Part shown: positions 44,352 through 55,713 of the stretch, piece after piece
How the letters are laid out: each line of letters opens with the position of its first letter
How positions within the stretch are numbered: the stretch's first letter is position 1
Origin: Spiribacter vilamensis
Lineage (GTDB): Bacteria; Pseudomonadota; Gammaproteobacteria; Nitrococcales; Nitrococcaceae
Reading direction: 5' to 3'
Length of the DNA: 64,000 nucleotides
NCBI RefSeq assembly: GCF_004217415.1
Contig: NZ_SHLI01000001.1
Coordinates: 1,178,001-1,242,000 of the forward strand
Position numbers and translations under genes: made by a program
The notes under the pieces: model-generated
Databases searched by the model: none
The model's input: the letters and a program-made list of their open reading frames with translations, nothing else
What the model was told of the DNA's origin: nothing

Positions 44352-46678
44352 CGACGCCGGCGGCGACTGCGCGACTCACCGTTGCGGTTGCGCGACTGCC
44401 CCTTGCGCTTTCCCTTGTCCTTGTCGCCGTCACGGCTCGCTGGCCCCCGGCTCTCGGACTGCGGTAGCACCTCGCCATCAGGGCCCAGCGGATGGGCGAT
44501 CGGATCGAAGTCAATCTTGCCATCGTCGACATTGACCTGCGCGAGCCGTACCCGGATGCGATCCGTCAAACGGTATTCCTTGCCCGTGCGCTCCCCCACC
44601 AGCCGATGACCAATGGCATCGAAGTGGAAGAAGTCCTGCTCCAGATTGGTAATGTGGATCAGGCCGTCCACGTACAGCCCGTCGAGCTCGACGAACAGGC
44701 CGAACGAGGTCACGCCGCTGATCACGCCGCTGAATTCCTCGCCCAGCCGATTCGCCATGAACCGGCATTTGAGCGTCATCAACGCATCCCGCGTCGCCTC
44801 TTCGGCGCGGCGGTCGGTCATCGAGCAGTGCTCACCGACGGTCACCAGCTGATCCTCGGTGTACTCGAATGCCTCGACCGGCTGCTTCGAGACGACGTGC
44901 TTGATCGCCCGATGGACGATGAGATCGGGATAGCGGCGGATCGGCGATGTGAAATGCGCGTAGGCATCCAGCGCCAGGCCGAAGTGCCCGGCGTTATCCG
45001 GCCGATATTCGGCGGCCATCATCGAGCGCAGCATGATCGATTCGATGAAGTGCCGGTCCGGGCGCTCCTTCACCGTCTCCATCAACGCGGCAAAGTCCTT
45101 CGTGGTCGGCTCGTCACCGCCACCCAGGGTCAACCCGGTCTGTGCGAGGAACTCCCGCAGGTTTTTCAGGCGCTGCTCCGCCGGCGGCTCATGGACCCGG
45201 TAGAGCGCCGGAATGCGGTGCCGACGAAGGAACCGGGCGGTGGCCACGTTGGCCTTGACCATGCACTCCTCGATCAGGCGATGGGCATTGGTCCGCTCGG
45301 CGGGGTGGACATCCGCGACCTGGCCGGCGTTGTCGAATTCGATCACCGACTCGTTGGTGTTGAAATCGATGGCCCCGCGCTTCTGACGGTCGATGCGCAT
45401 CGCACCGAAAACCGCGTACAGGTCCTCGATATGCTTGAGGATAGCCTCGTGCTCGCGCAGCAGCGAAGGATCGCGCTCGTTGTGGATGGCATCGACATCC
45501 TCGTAGGTCAGGCGCGCGGCGGAGTTCATGACCCCGTTGTAGAACTGCGAGCGCTTGAGCTTGCCTTCCTTGTCGATCTGCATTTCGCAGACCATGCACA
45601 GCCGATCCACGCCGGGATTGAGCGAGCACAGGCCGTTGGAGAGATTCTCCGGCAGCATGGGCACGACATTGCGCGGGAAGTAGCAGGAATTGCCGCGCTC
45701 GGCGGCCTCGTTATCGAGCGCCGAGCCGGAGGTAACGTAGGCCGCCACGTCGGCGATTGCGACGATCAGCTTCCACCCACTCGCGGTGGGCTCGCAGTAG
45801 ACGGCGTCATCGAAATCGCGGGCATCCGCGCCATCAATGGTGACGAGCGGCGTTTTGCGCAGATCCTTGCGCCCCTGCTTGGCGGCCTCCGGCACCTCGT
45901 CACCGAATTGCGCGGCCGCGTCGGTGACCTCGTCCGGCCACTCGACGGGGATGCCATGGGTCCGTGCCGCCACCGCCACCTCGTCCCCCGGCGCAATGCT
46001 CGTGCCGAACACCTCGACGATACGACCGATGGGCTGCCGCCGCTGTGATGGCTGCTTGACCACCTCGGCGGTCACGAGCTCACCGTGGTTGGCGCCATTG
46101 ACGTCCGCGGCGGGGATAATCAGATCCTGATTCAGGCGTTTGTTGTTGGGAATGACGAAGCCGATGCCGCTTTCTTCGTGATAGCGCCCGGCGATCTCCT
46201 GGTTGGCGTGCTCGATGATCTCGACGAGCTCGCCGGTGGGCCGGCCATCGTCATCATCACCGGTCAGCCGGACGACGACCCGGTCACGGTTGAGCAGCCG
46301 GTGCATCTCACGCGGTGCCAGGTAGACATTGGGACCGGGACGATCCGGATGCACCACCCCCGAGCCATCAGGTGACGAGCGGATGCGGCCGCGAACGAGC
46401 TCCTCGTTATCGACGACCACGTAGCCGTTGCGCCGGTTGCGAACCAGCTGGCCATCACGCTCCATCGCCTTGAGGCGGCGGCGCAGACCCTCGAGGGCGT
46501 CTTCGTCGGTCAGCTCGAACAGCTCCGCCAGGTCTTTGCGGGACAGGGGCCGGGCCTGGGCCTCGAGCTGCTGGGTGATGTACTCCCGGCTTGGCACCGG
46601 GGATTCGTACTTTTCTTTCTCGCGTCCAAGGAACGGGTCCCGGGACGGGTCAACGGTTTCAGTCTTGTTTTCTGTCAT
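44348..46678 (-). CDS. rnr: Exoribonuclease R
   Basis: 776 aa 3'-5' exonuclease that degrades structured RNA. Order: N-terminal winged helix (about 25-100, KDLAELFELTDEDALEGLRRRL), cold-shock domains, catalytic RNB domain from about 265 with the four-Asp cluster DGADARDFDDAVYC, S1 domain (about 640-725, GEEFSGVISGVTSFGLFVELDGL) and a basic tail rich in Arg, Lys and Asn (KDKGKRKGQSRNRNGESRSR). The tail and N-terminal helix distinguish it from RNase II. It is the first gene of the rnr-rlmB pair. Confidence 0.96.
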   Translation of the reverse strand: MTENKTETVDPSRDPFLGREKEKYESPVPSREYITQQLEAQARPLSRKDLAELFELTDEDALEGLRRRLKAMERDGQLVRNRRNGYVVVDNEELVRGRIRSSPDGSGVVHPDRPGPNVYLAPREMHRLLNRDRVVVRLTGDDDDGRPTGELVEIIEHANQEIAGRYHEESGIGFVIPNNKRLNQDLIIPAADVNGANHGELVTAEVVKQPSQRRQPIGRIVEVFGTSIAPGDEVAVAARTHGIPVEWPDEVTDAAAQFGDEVPEAAKQGRKDLRKTPLVTIDGADARDFDDAVYCEPTASGWKLIVAIADVAAYVTSGSALDNEAAERGNSCYFPRNVVPMLPENLSNGLCSLNPGVDRLCMVCEMQIDKEGKLKRSQFYNGVMNSAARLTYEDVDAIHNERDPSLLREHEAILKHIEDLYAVFGAMRIDRQKRGAIDFNTNESVIEFDNAGQVADVHPAERTNAHRLIEECMVKANVATARFLRRHRIPALYRVHEPPAEQRLKNLREFLAQTGLTLGGGDEPTTKDFAALMETVKERPDRHFIESIMLRSMMAAEYRPDNAGHFGLALDAYAHFTSPIRRYPDLIVHRAIKHVVSKQPVEAFEYTEDQLVTVGEHCSMTDRRAEEATRDALMTLKCRFMANRLGEEFSGVISGVTSFGLFVELDGLYVDGLIHITNLEQDFFHFDAIGHRLVGERTGKEYRLTDRIRVRLAQVNVDDGKIDFDPIAHPLGPDGEVLPQSESRGPASRDGDKDKGKRKGQSRNRNGESRSRRRRR

Positions 46679-46733
46679 ACCCGATAGGATACGGCATGCG
46701 AATTGCGGTGCCTATGCGAAACGGCAGGTTTCA

Positions 46734-46762
46734 TTGACAGACCCGGGGGGCGGCGGTATTCT
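46734..46762 (+). promoter_or_regulatory. Near-consensus promoter of tRNA-Leu(CAG)
   Basis: TTGACA (46734-46739), 17 bases, TATTCT (46757-46762). The bases after the -10 are GC-rich, the kind of discriminator linked to stringent control. Confidence 0.75.
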
Positions 46763-46796
46763 CCGCCTCGTTGTCAGGCCCCGGCCGGGCAGCAAA

Positions 46797-46883
46797 GCCG
46801 AGGTGGCGGAATCGGTAGACGCGCTAGCTTCAGGTGCTAGTGGGGGAGACCCCGTGGAGGTTCAAGTCCTCTCCTCGGCACCA
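46797..46883 (+). tRNA. tRNA-Leu(CAG)
   Basis: 87 bases with CCA and a long variable arm. Acceptor GCCGAGG/CCTCGGC and anticodon loop TTCAGGT give CAG. Its 3' end is repeated at 48190-48201. Confidence 0.96.
46872..46883 (+). repeat. Direct repeat, copy 1 (tRNA-Leu 3' end)
   Basis: TCCTCGGCACCA at the end of tRNA-Leu(CAG), identical to 48190-48201. It is a candidate attL site. The AT-rich stretch 46884-47022 just after it holds no gene that I can support. Confidence 0.5.
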
Positions 46884-47022
46884 CTTTTCAAATAGTCATT
46901 AGCAATTAGTGGCTTGAATATCTTTCTTCCTCCCCTATTGGATCGACACCGACGCGCTTTCTCGAGTGCAGTCTGTAAAATCCGCTGTGGTCGAGTCTCT
47001 TACCGGGGCGAGCGGGAATAAT

Positions 47023-48156
47023 CTATTCGTTAGCGGTCGGGTTACCCAGCATAGAGCGAGGATCTGACCACTCCAGGCCTTGGCTTCTCGCTACGGGACG
47101 ACATGTAATCCGGCCGGCAGCCACATTCAAGCCCTGCCGTAGCAGTGGATCCGCTCGCAAGGCCTCACGCCAGCCCTCATCCGCAAGCCGAATGATGTAC
47201 GGGAGTGTAGCGTTGGTCAGCGCGAGCGTTGCGGTCCTGGGTACGGCGCCGGGCATGTTCGCAACGCAGTAATGAACGACGCCATCGACCTTAAAGGTTG
47301 GATCAGCATGCGTGGTTGGTTCACTGGTCTCGAAGCAACCTCCCTGGTCGATCGCGACATCGACCAGCACCGACCCCTTCTTCATCCCTGAAACCATCTC
47401 ACGGGTGACAAGTTTGGGTGCACCCGCCCCGGTGACGAGGACAGCCCCGATGACCAGGTCGCTCTCCAGGACAACCTTCTCCAGACTGTCTCGCGTGGAA
47501 AATACTGTCTTCAGGATGGGACCGAAGCGCTGCGACAAGCGCTCCAGGACATCCGGGTTACGGTCCAGGACGGTAACCTCAGCACCCATTCCCAGCGCGA
47601 TCAGGATTGCGTTCTCACCAACAACACCTCCGCCAAGCACAGCTATTTTCGCCGGTGGAACCCCCGGAACGCCCCCGAGGAGGAGTCCGCGTCCACCATG
47701 CTTATGCTCCAGCGACTGCGCTCCAGCCTGAACCGAAAGTCGCCCCGCTACCTGCGACATCGGCCGGAGAAGCGGAAGTCGGCCATGATCATCAGTGATA
47801 GTCTCGTAAGCGATGCAGGTCGCGCCTGAATCGATAAGATCACGAGTCTGAGCTTGATCAGGCGCCAGGTGCAGGTAAGTAAACAGGATATGCTCAGGGG
47901 TTAGCCGAGCCCGCTCCTGTGCCTGAGGCTCCTTGACCTTGACGATCAAGCGAGCCCGGGAGAACACGCTGTCGGCGTCCGGCAAAATCTTTGCACCCGC
48001 CTGCTCGTAGGCGTCATCGGTCGCGTCGATGCCGGCGCCGGCGAGCGTCTGCACAAAGACTTCATGTCCTCGGTTGACGAGCTCACTCACGCCCTCTGGT
48101 GTCAGACCGACCCGATATTCCTGGCTCTTGATCTCTTTAGGTAAGCCGACTTTCAT
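47023..48156 (-). CDS. ald: Alanine dehydrogenase
   Basis: 377 aa NAD-dependent enzyme that interconverts alanine and pyruvate plus ammonium. The numbering of the active site is canonical: Lys75 (VKVKEP) and His96 (LHLAPD). The NAD fold has [21 protein letters not shown], and [17 protein letters not shown] is conserved. GC is lower than in the neighbours (53% in 47281-47340 against 65% in 48601-48660 of purA, counted by hand). It lies between tRNA-Leu(CAG) and a 12-bp copy of that tRNA's end, so it is probably a transferred gene. It is convergent with the tRNA and co-directional with purA. Confidence 0.95.
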   Translation of the reverse strand: MKVGLPKEIKSQEYRVGLTPEGVSELVNRGHEVFVQTLAGAGIDATDDAYEQAGAKILPDADSVFSRARLIVKVKEPQAQERARLTPEHILFTYLHLAPDQAQTRDLIDSGATCIAYETITDDHGRLPLLRPMSQVAGRLSVQAGAQSLEHKHGGRGLLLGGVPGVPPAKIAVLGGGVVGENAILIALGMGAEVTVLDRNPDVLERLSQRFGPILKTVFSTRDSLEKVVLESDLVIGAVLVTGAGAPKLVTREMVSGMKKGSVLVDVAIDQGGCFETSEPTTHADPTFKVDGVVHYCVANMPGAVPRTATLALTNATLPYIIRLADEGWREALRADPLLRQGLNVAAGRITCRPVARSQGLEWSDPRSMLGNPTANE

Positions 48157-48189
48157 AATTGTCTCTTTTAATACGAGGATAATCTGACG

Positions 48190-48201
48190 TCCTCGGCACC
48201 A
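48190..48201 (+). repeat. Direct repeat, copy 2 (tRNA-Leu 3' end copy)
   Basis: TCCTCGGCACCA between ald and purA, the same 12 bases and orientation as 46872-46883. It is a candidate attR site of an islet carrying ald. The gap 48157-48210 also holds a CGAGGA...TCCTCG stem. Confidence 0.5.
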
Positions 48202-48210
48202 TCCCTGTGT

Positions 48211-50720
<2,510 letters not shown>

Positions 50721-50731
50721 GGAATCGTCCT

Positions 50732-50914
50732 TCAGCGAACCAGGTAAAGCAGGAGCGTACCGGCCAGCATTGTTGCAACGCCGGTCAACCGGAGGCTTTT
50801 ATCATTTTGCTGAACGATAGAGAAGAGCGCCCGGCGAAGATTGCGCGGACTCAGGAAGGGCAGGATCCCCTCGATGATCAGGAGCAGTGCGACTGCCGTG
50901 AGAAGATCCTGCAT
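50732..50914 (-). CDS. DUF2065 inner-membrane protein (YjeT-like)
   Basis: 60 aa with two hydrophobic helices (LLTAVALLLIIEGILPFL and GVATMLAGTLLLYLVR) around a short basic loop SPRNLRRALFSIVQ. Size, sequence and place after hflC match YjeT of E. coli, whose function is not known. It is 14 bases after hflC and 11 before hisZ. Confidence 0.88.
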   Translation of the reverse strand: MQDLLTAVALLLIIEGILPFLSPRNLRRALFSIVQQNDKSLRLTGVATMLAGTLLLYLVR

Positions 50915-50928
50915 GCCGAATTAGCCGA

Positions 50929-51810
50929 TCAGGGCGTTACGTCGAGCGAATCAAGCTGGTTGAAGTAGCGGAAGAACTCCGAGTTGGGTGACAGTACAAG
51001 CATGTCACTATCGTCACTGAAGGTGTTCTCGTAGGCCCGGAGGCTCCGGTAGAACCGGTAGAACTCTTCATCCGCCTCGTAGGCCTCGGCATAGATCCGT
51101 GTCGCATTGGCATCCGCTTCACCGCGCATCTCCTCGGCATCACGTCGGGCCTTGGCAAGGATTTCTTCGCGACGCCGGTCCGCTGCGGAGCGAATGCGCT
51201 CGGCGGCTTCCTGGCCCTCGGCCCGGAACTGCCGGGCGACCTGCTCACGGGCCGCCACCATTCGGTTGAATACCGACTCGCTGACGCCGTCCGGCAGATC
51301 CACCCGCTGCAGGCGAACATCGAGCACGGACACCCCGAGGGAGTTCCCCGCCTTGCTCGCCGCCTCGGTCAGCAGATCCATGATGAGTGCCCGGTCACCG
51401 GAAATCACTTCCTGCACCGTGCGCTTGCCGAACTCGGCCCGCAGCCCGTCACGAACGATTTCCGAGAGCCGCAGGTTGGCCTGGCGCGGATTGGCCCGAA
51501 CCGTGACGTAGTACTTTTCTACATCCTCGACGCGCCATTTCACGAACGTATCGACGATCAGGTTCTTCTGCTCGCTGGTCAGGAACCGCTGCGGGCTCTC
51601 ATCCAGCGTCTGGACCCGGGCGTCGACCTTGCGCACGTTGTTCACGAACGGGATCTGGAAATACAGTCCCGGCGTGAAGTCGGTTTTGACGACCTCACCG
51701 AGCCGAAACTTGAGGGCGCGTTCGGTTTCCTTGACGGTAAACGTCCCGAACGTGAGTCCCACGACGAGCAGCAGGACTACTACTGCTCCGATTGTCGTCC
51801 GGCGATTCAT
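50929..51810 (-). CDS. hflC: HflC, modulator of FtsH protease
   Basis: 293 aa. One N-terminal TM helix (TTIGAVVVLLLVVGLTFGTF) and a periplasmic SPFH/band-7 domain (about 20-190, RLGEVVKTDFTPGLYFQIPFVNNVRKVDAR), then a long Ala/Glu/Arg coiled coil and a C-terminal tail. With HflK it forms a large cage around FtsH and controls access of membrane substrates. The start directly abuts the hflK stop (1-base overlap). Confidence 0.95.
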   Translation of the reverse strand: MNRRTTIGAVVVLLLVVGLTFGTFTVKETERALKFRLGEVVKTDFTPGLYFQIPFVNNVRKVDARVQTLDESPQRFLTSEQKNLIVDTFVKWRVEDVEKYYVTVRANPRQANLRLSEIVRDGLRAEFGKRTVQEVISGDRALIMDLLTEAASKAGNSLGVSVLDVRLQRVDLPDGVSESVFNRMVAAREQVARQFRAEGQEAAERIRSAADRRREEILAKARRDAEEMRGEADANATRIYAEAYEADEEFYRFYRSLRAYENTFSDDSDMLVLSPNSEFFRYFNQLDSLDVTP

Positions 51811-53057
51811 TAGCGTGTCTCCCGCATGCGCAGCGAACTACTCGATGAGCCGCTGCGCTGTGAACTGCTCGAGCTGTTATTGCTCGAGACGGCGTTGTTC
51901 ATGGATGACGAGCTGCTGCTGTTGCCCGAATTGCTCGTGGACGTACCACTTGAGCGCATCATTTTATCCAGCGGCAAATACATGAGCTGCTGGCTCGATT
52001 CGTTGTCGATCAGCACCTTGCTGGCGTTACCGAGCACCCGCTCCATCGTATCGAGGTAGAGACGATCGCGGGTCACGCGGGGCGCGTTGGCATACTCGAC
52101 ACGCTGCTGGCTGAAGCGGCTGGCGTCACCCTCGGCGTTCTGGACGATGCGGGCCATGTAACCCTGCGCCTCCTCACGGACACGGGCACCCTGTCCCTGG
52201 GCCCGGGGAATGACCTCGTTACGGTAGGCCTCGGCCTGGTTGATCAGCCGCTCGCGATCCTCGCGTGCCTTGATGGCGTCCTCGAAGGCGCCCTGGACCT
52301 GCTCGGGCGGCTGCGCGTCCTGTATGACCACCTCGACCACGTTGATCCCCGTGTTGTAGGCATCGAGTGTCTCCACGACCAGTTCGCGGGTCTGCTGAGC
52401 CACTTCGCTGCGTCCCTCGGTGATCACGAAATCCATGTTGCGTTTGCCCACGATTTCGCGCAGCGCGCTCTCCGTCACGCTCTTGAGAGTGGCCTCCGGC
52501 TCAACAAAGTTGAACAGGAAGTCGGCCGCATCGGAGACCTGGTACTGAACCGCAAGCTTGACGTTCACGATGTTCTCATCCTCGGTGAGCATGAGCGCTT
52601 CGGATAGCACCGGCCGGGTGTTCTGCGCGGAAATAGCCTGGTAACCCACCGTGATTCGACGGCGATTGGAGACATCCACTGTCTGCACCGACTCGATCGG
52701 ATAGGGGAAATGCCAGTGGGGTCCCGGCGTCGCCGTCGTCTGGTAAGCACCGAAACGGGTCACGACGCCACGTGTCCCCTCGTCAACGATGTAGATGCCC
52801 GACAAGATCCAGACCGCGGCGAGCAGCCCGGCAATGATGCCGATGCCTTTGGTACCGGGCATTTTCGGACCGCCGCCGCTATCACTGCCGCCGGATCCGC
52901 GGCCACCACCGCCCTTGTTGCCAAACAGCCCCGCGAGCGTCTGCTTGGCCTTGCGGATCGCCTCGTCGAGATCGGGCGGCCCCTGATTATTGCCGCGATT
53001 GCCCCCGCCATTGCTCCAGGGGTCGCGGTTGTTGCCGCCGGGTTCGTTCCAGGCCAT
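51810..53057 (-). CDS. hflK: HflK, modulator of FtsH protease
   Basis: 415 aa from the ATG at 53057, supported by GGAG eight bases upstream and by the normal MAWNEPGGNNRDPW start. The N-terminus is Gly/Asn-rich, followed by a TM helix (GIIAGLLAAVWILSGIYIV), the SPFH domain and a coiled coil. The last 50 residues are unusually rich in Ser and Asn (runs such as SSSSSSMNN and SSNNSSSSS), a low-complexity tail. It is paired with hflC and follows hflX by 56 bases. Confidence 0.95.
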   Translation of the reverse strand: MAWNEPGGNNRDPWSNGGGNRGNNQGPPDLDEAIRKAKQTLAGLFGNKGGGGRGSGGSDSGGGPKMPGTKGIGIIAGLLAAVWILSGIYIVDEGTRGVVTRFGAYQTTATPGPHWHFPYPIESVQTVDVSNRRRITVGYQAISAQNTRPVLSEALMLTEDENIVNVKLAVQYQVSDAADFLFNFVEPEATLKSVTESALREIVGKRNMDFVITEGRSEVAQQTRELVVETLDAYNTGINVVEVVIQDAQPPEQVQGAFEDAIKAREDRERLINQAEAYRNEVIPRAQGQGARVREEAQGYMARIVQNAEGDASRFSQQRVEYANAPRVTRDRLYLDTMERVLGNASKVLIDNESSQQLMYLPLDKMMRSSGTSTSNSGNSSSSSSMNNAVSSNNSSSSSQRSGSSSSSLRMRETR

Positions 53058-53113
53058 GAATATTCTCCAGTAATGATCGGGGCGCACTTTTTTGCTACGC
53101 CAACCGTGCAAGT

Positions 53114-54430
53114 CTAATGAGCCACTGCACCCACGGGCAAGTTGGCATCGGTGAGAGGGATGAGTTCCGCGTCGAGGCCCTCATGTCGGTAGAGTTTTGC
53201 CAGTTCCCGCGCCGGGAGCTCGACCGTCAACCGAATCATGCCTCGATCGGTAATCCGTTCCGAGATGACGTCGCCAAGTTCGTAGAACCGCGCCCGAAGC
53301 CGACCCTCCGCCGGACCGAGCTCGATGACGCCCCGCGCCTGCTCGCCACTGACGCGCTCGGCAATCGCCTGCAAAAGCAGATCCATGCCGGCGCCGCTCG
53401 CCGCCGACAGCCATACCGCGACGGGTTGGCCTTCGTCGTCACGATCGATTCGCGGCGAGAGCCCGCGGGCGTCGATCTTGTTGTAGACACGCAGCTGCGG
53501 CACCTCGTCCGCCCCCAGCGCCTCGAGGACGGACTCGACCTCACGGGCATTGTCTTCGCGCCCCGGATCGGCCGCATCGATGACATGCACCAGCAGCTCC
53601 GCCTCGACCACTTCCTCCAGCGTCGAGCGGAACGCGGCCACCAGCTGGGGCGGCAAATCGCGAATGAAACCCACGGTGTCCGCGATCACCGCCGCCTCGC
53701 CGCCGGCAAGCTCGATGCGTCGCAACGTCGTATCGAGGGTGGCGAAGAGCTGATCCGCGACATAGACCCCGGATTCCGCGACACGGTTGAACAGCGTCGA
53801 TTTGCCGGCGTTGGTGTAGCCCACCAGCGACACTGCCGGCAGGTCGCGCCGACGCCTCGCCTTGCGCCCCTGATCACGCTGCTGACGCACTCGACCGAGC
53901 CCCTTTTCGAGCTGACGAATCCGCGTACCCAGCATTCGCCGGTCAAGCTCCAGCTGCGTCTCACCCGGTCCGCGCAGTCCGATGCCACCTTTCTGGCGCT
54001 CCAGATGCGACCAGCCCCGAACCAGGCGACTCGCGAGGTGGCGCAGCTGGGCGAGCTCGACCTGGAGCTTGCCCTCGTGGGAACGGGCCCGCTGGGCGAA
54101 GATATCGAGTATCAGGCCGGTACGATCCAGCACCCGGCACTGCAGTGCATGCTCGAGGTTGCGTTCCTGCACCGGCGACAGCGCGTGGTTGATGAGCACC
54201 AGATCCGCGCCGTGCGCCTGCATCAGCTCACGCAGCTCGTCGACCTTGCCGGAACCCAGATACGTGCGCGGATCGGGGCTGCGACGGCGACCGGTCTGGG
54301 TCGCCACCACGTCCGCCCCCGCCGAGCGGGCCAGTGCATCGAACTCGCGCAGGGCCTCTTCGGCGTCAACGACACCGTCGTCGACCTGTACCAGCACCCC
54401 CCGTTGACCGCCATCGGGACGATCGAACAG
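53114..54430 (-). CDS. hflX: Ribosome-splitting GTPase HflX (possible CTG start)
   Basis: 438 aa if started at the CTG at 54430, 427 aa from the first ordinary start (GTG at 54397). The CTG stands exactly where E. coli HflX has its initiator: LFDRPDGGQRGVLVQVDDG here, MFDR...AVLVH there, so the conserved first strand lies upstream of the GTG. No ATG, GTG or TTG is available in frame upstream. The rest is normal: HflX N-domain (DRTGLILDIFAQRARSHEGK, RQKGGIGLRGPGETQLE), G1 GYTNAGKST, G3 DTVGF, G4 NKID. It rescues stalled ribosomes by splitting them. Confidence 0.88.
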   Translation of the reverse strand: MFDRPDGGQRGVLVQVDDGVVDAEEALREFDALARSAGADVVATQTGRRRSPDPRTYLGSGKVDELRELMQAHGADLVLINHALSPVQERNLEHALQCRVLDRTGLILDIFAQRARSHEGKLQVELAQLRHLASRLVRGWSHLERQKGGIGLRGPGETQLELDRRMLGTRIRQLEKGLGRVRQQRDQGRKARRRRDLPAVSLVGYTNAGKSTLFNRVAESGVYVADQLFATLDTTLRRIELAGGEAAVIADTVGFIRDLPPQLVAAFRSTLEEVVEAELLVHVIDAADPGREDNAREVESVLEALGADEVPQLRVYNKIDARGLSPRIDRDDEGQPVAVWLSAASGAGMDLLLQAIAERVSGEQARGVIELGPAEGRLRARFYELGDVISERITDRGMIRLTVELPARELAKLYRHEGLDAELIPLTDANLPVGAVAH

Positions 54431-54464
54431 CTGGGCCGGCGCGGTCTCGAGCGTCGGCGTGGCC

Positions 54465-54716
54465 TCAGTCCTCGTCGGCTTCGGGATCTCGCTCCTCCTG
54501 CAGAAGCTCGCGCACGTTCCGCGACGGAACGATGGTGGAAATGGCGTGCTTGTACACCAGCTGACTGATCGAGTTGCGGAGCAGGATCACGAACTGGTCG
54601 AAGGAATCCACCTGGCCCTGCAGCTTGATGCCGTTGACCAGATAAATGGACACCGGCACTTTCTCCTTGCGCAGGGCATTGAGGAAGGGTTCCTGCAGTG
54701 ATTGGCCTTTCGACAT
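54465..54716 (-). CDS. hfq: RNA chaperone Hfq
   Basis: 83 aa. Sm1 ([22 protein letters not shown]) and Sm2 with YKHAIST are intact, including the Gln8/Phe42-type RNA-binding residues. The C-terminus is short and acidic ([10 protein letters not shown]), unlike the long tail of enterobacterial Hfq. It promotes pairing of small RNAs with mRNAs. It follows miaA by 53 bases. Confidence 0.97.
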   Translation of the reverse strand: MSKGQSLQEPFLNALRKEKVPVSIYLVNGIKLQGQVDSFDQFVILLRNSISQLVYKHAISTIVPSRNVRELLQEERDPEADED

Positions 54717-54769
54717 GATGCCGTGACTCCTTGCTCGTTCGCGGCGGTTATTATTGTCTGTCTGAATCC

Positions 54770-55708
54770 CTACGCTACCACGCGATTAATGAGATCACTA
54801 AGCCGGTCACAGGGATTGTTCTCCAGCGGATCGAGCCACGCCAGATCCGCCTCCCGGCGCAACCAGGTGACCTGCCGGCGCGCAAACTGGCGGGTCGCCA
54901 CGGTGCCCCGGAAATGCAGTTCGTCGCGCGCTATCCGCCCGTCCAGGTAACCCCATATCTGCCGGTAGCCGACCGCCCGCATCGACGGTAGATCAGGGTG
55001 TATGTCGGCCCGCGCCCGGAGCCCCGCAACCTCGTCGATGACACCATCGGCCAGCATGGCCGCGAACCGGGCCTCGATTCGCTCGTGCAGTATCCGGCGC
55101 TCCGCCGGCATCACCCCTACTCTGACTACCGGGCCGGACAGCGGTTCCTGTCCGGCATCGGCCTGCAGCCGACTGATGGGCTGCCCGCTCAGCTCGTAGA
55201 CCTCGAGCGCCCGCTGAATACGCTGGGCATCGTTGCGATGCAATCGAGCCGCGGTATCGGGATCGGCCTGTGCCAGCCGCTCATGCAGCGCCGGCCAGCC
55301 GAGCCGAGCCGCCTCCGCCTCGAGCCGCGCCCGAATGCCGGCGTCCGCGGCGGGCAGCCGCGATAATCCGTAGAGCAGCGAACGGAAATACAGCATCGTC
55401 CCGCCTACCAGCACCGGAATACGGCCGGCCTGCCGTGAGGCCTCGATAAGCGGCCGGGCATCGGCCACGAAATCGGCGGCGGAATAGGCCTGCGCCGGAT
55501 CACGGATATCGATCAGCGCATGCGGCGCCCGCGCCTGCACGGCAGGGGACGGCTTGGCGGTGCCGATATCCAGGCCGCGGTAGACCATCGCCGAGTCGAC
55601 ACTGATCAGATCGACACCACCGCGCTCATGCAATGACAGCGCGAGGTCCGTCTTGCCGGCGGCGGTCGGCCCCATCAGACAGACCACGGGGAGGCTGGCG
55701 GCTTCCAT
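54770..55708 (-). CDS. miaA: tRNA dimethylallyltransferase MiaA
   Basis: 312 aa from the ATG at 55708 ([20 protein letters not shown]), chosen over the in-frame ATG at 55789 because the latter would lie 76 bases inside mutL and add 27 residues unlike the family. P-loop [26 protein letters not shown], the [14 protein letters not shown] motif and [12 protein letters not shown] are present. It adds an isopentenyl group to A37 of tRNAs that read UNN codons. It lies 5 bases after mutL. Confidence 0.94.
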   Translation of the reverse strand: MEAASLPVVCLMGPTAAGKTDLALSLHERGGVDLISVDSAMVYRGLDIGTAKPSPAVQARAPHALIDIRDPAQAYSAADFVADARPLIEASRQAGRIPVLVGGTMLYFRSLLYGLSRLPAADAGIRARLEAEAARLGWPALHERLAQADPDTAARLHRNDAQRIQRALEVYELSGQPISRLQADAGQEPLSGPVVRVGVMPAERRILHERIEARFAAMLADGVIDEVAGLRARADIHPDLPSMRAVGYRQIWGYLDGRIARDELHFRGTVATRQFARRQVTWLRREADLAWLDPLENNPCDRLSDLINRVVA

Positions 55709-55713
55709 CGTCG

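Noticed and set aside
53117-54568. 483-codon plus-strand frame opposite hflX
   Set aside because: GC-rich genes leave long open frames on the other strand. The minus strand encodes a full HflX with all GTPase motifs, while this frame has no recognisable domain. The same holds for long frames opposite rnr (44492-46048), mutL (55633-57126), yejA (19367-20611) and clpX (26749-27831).
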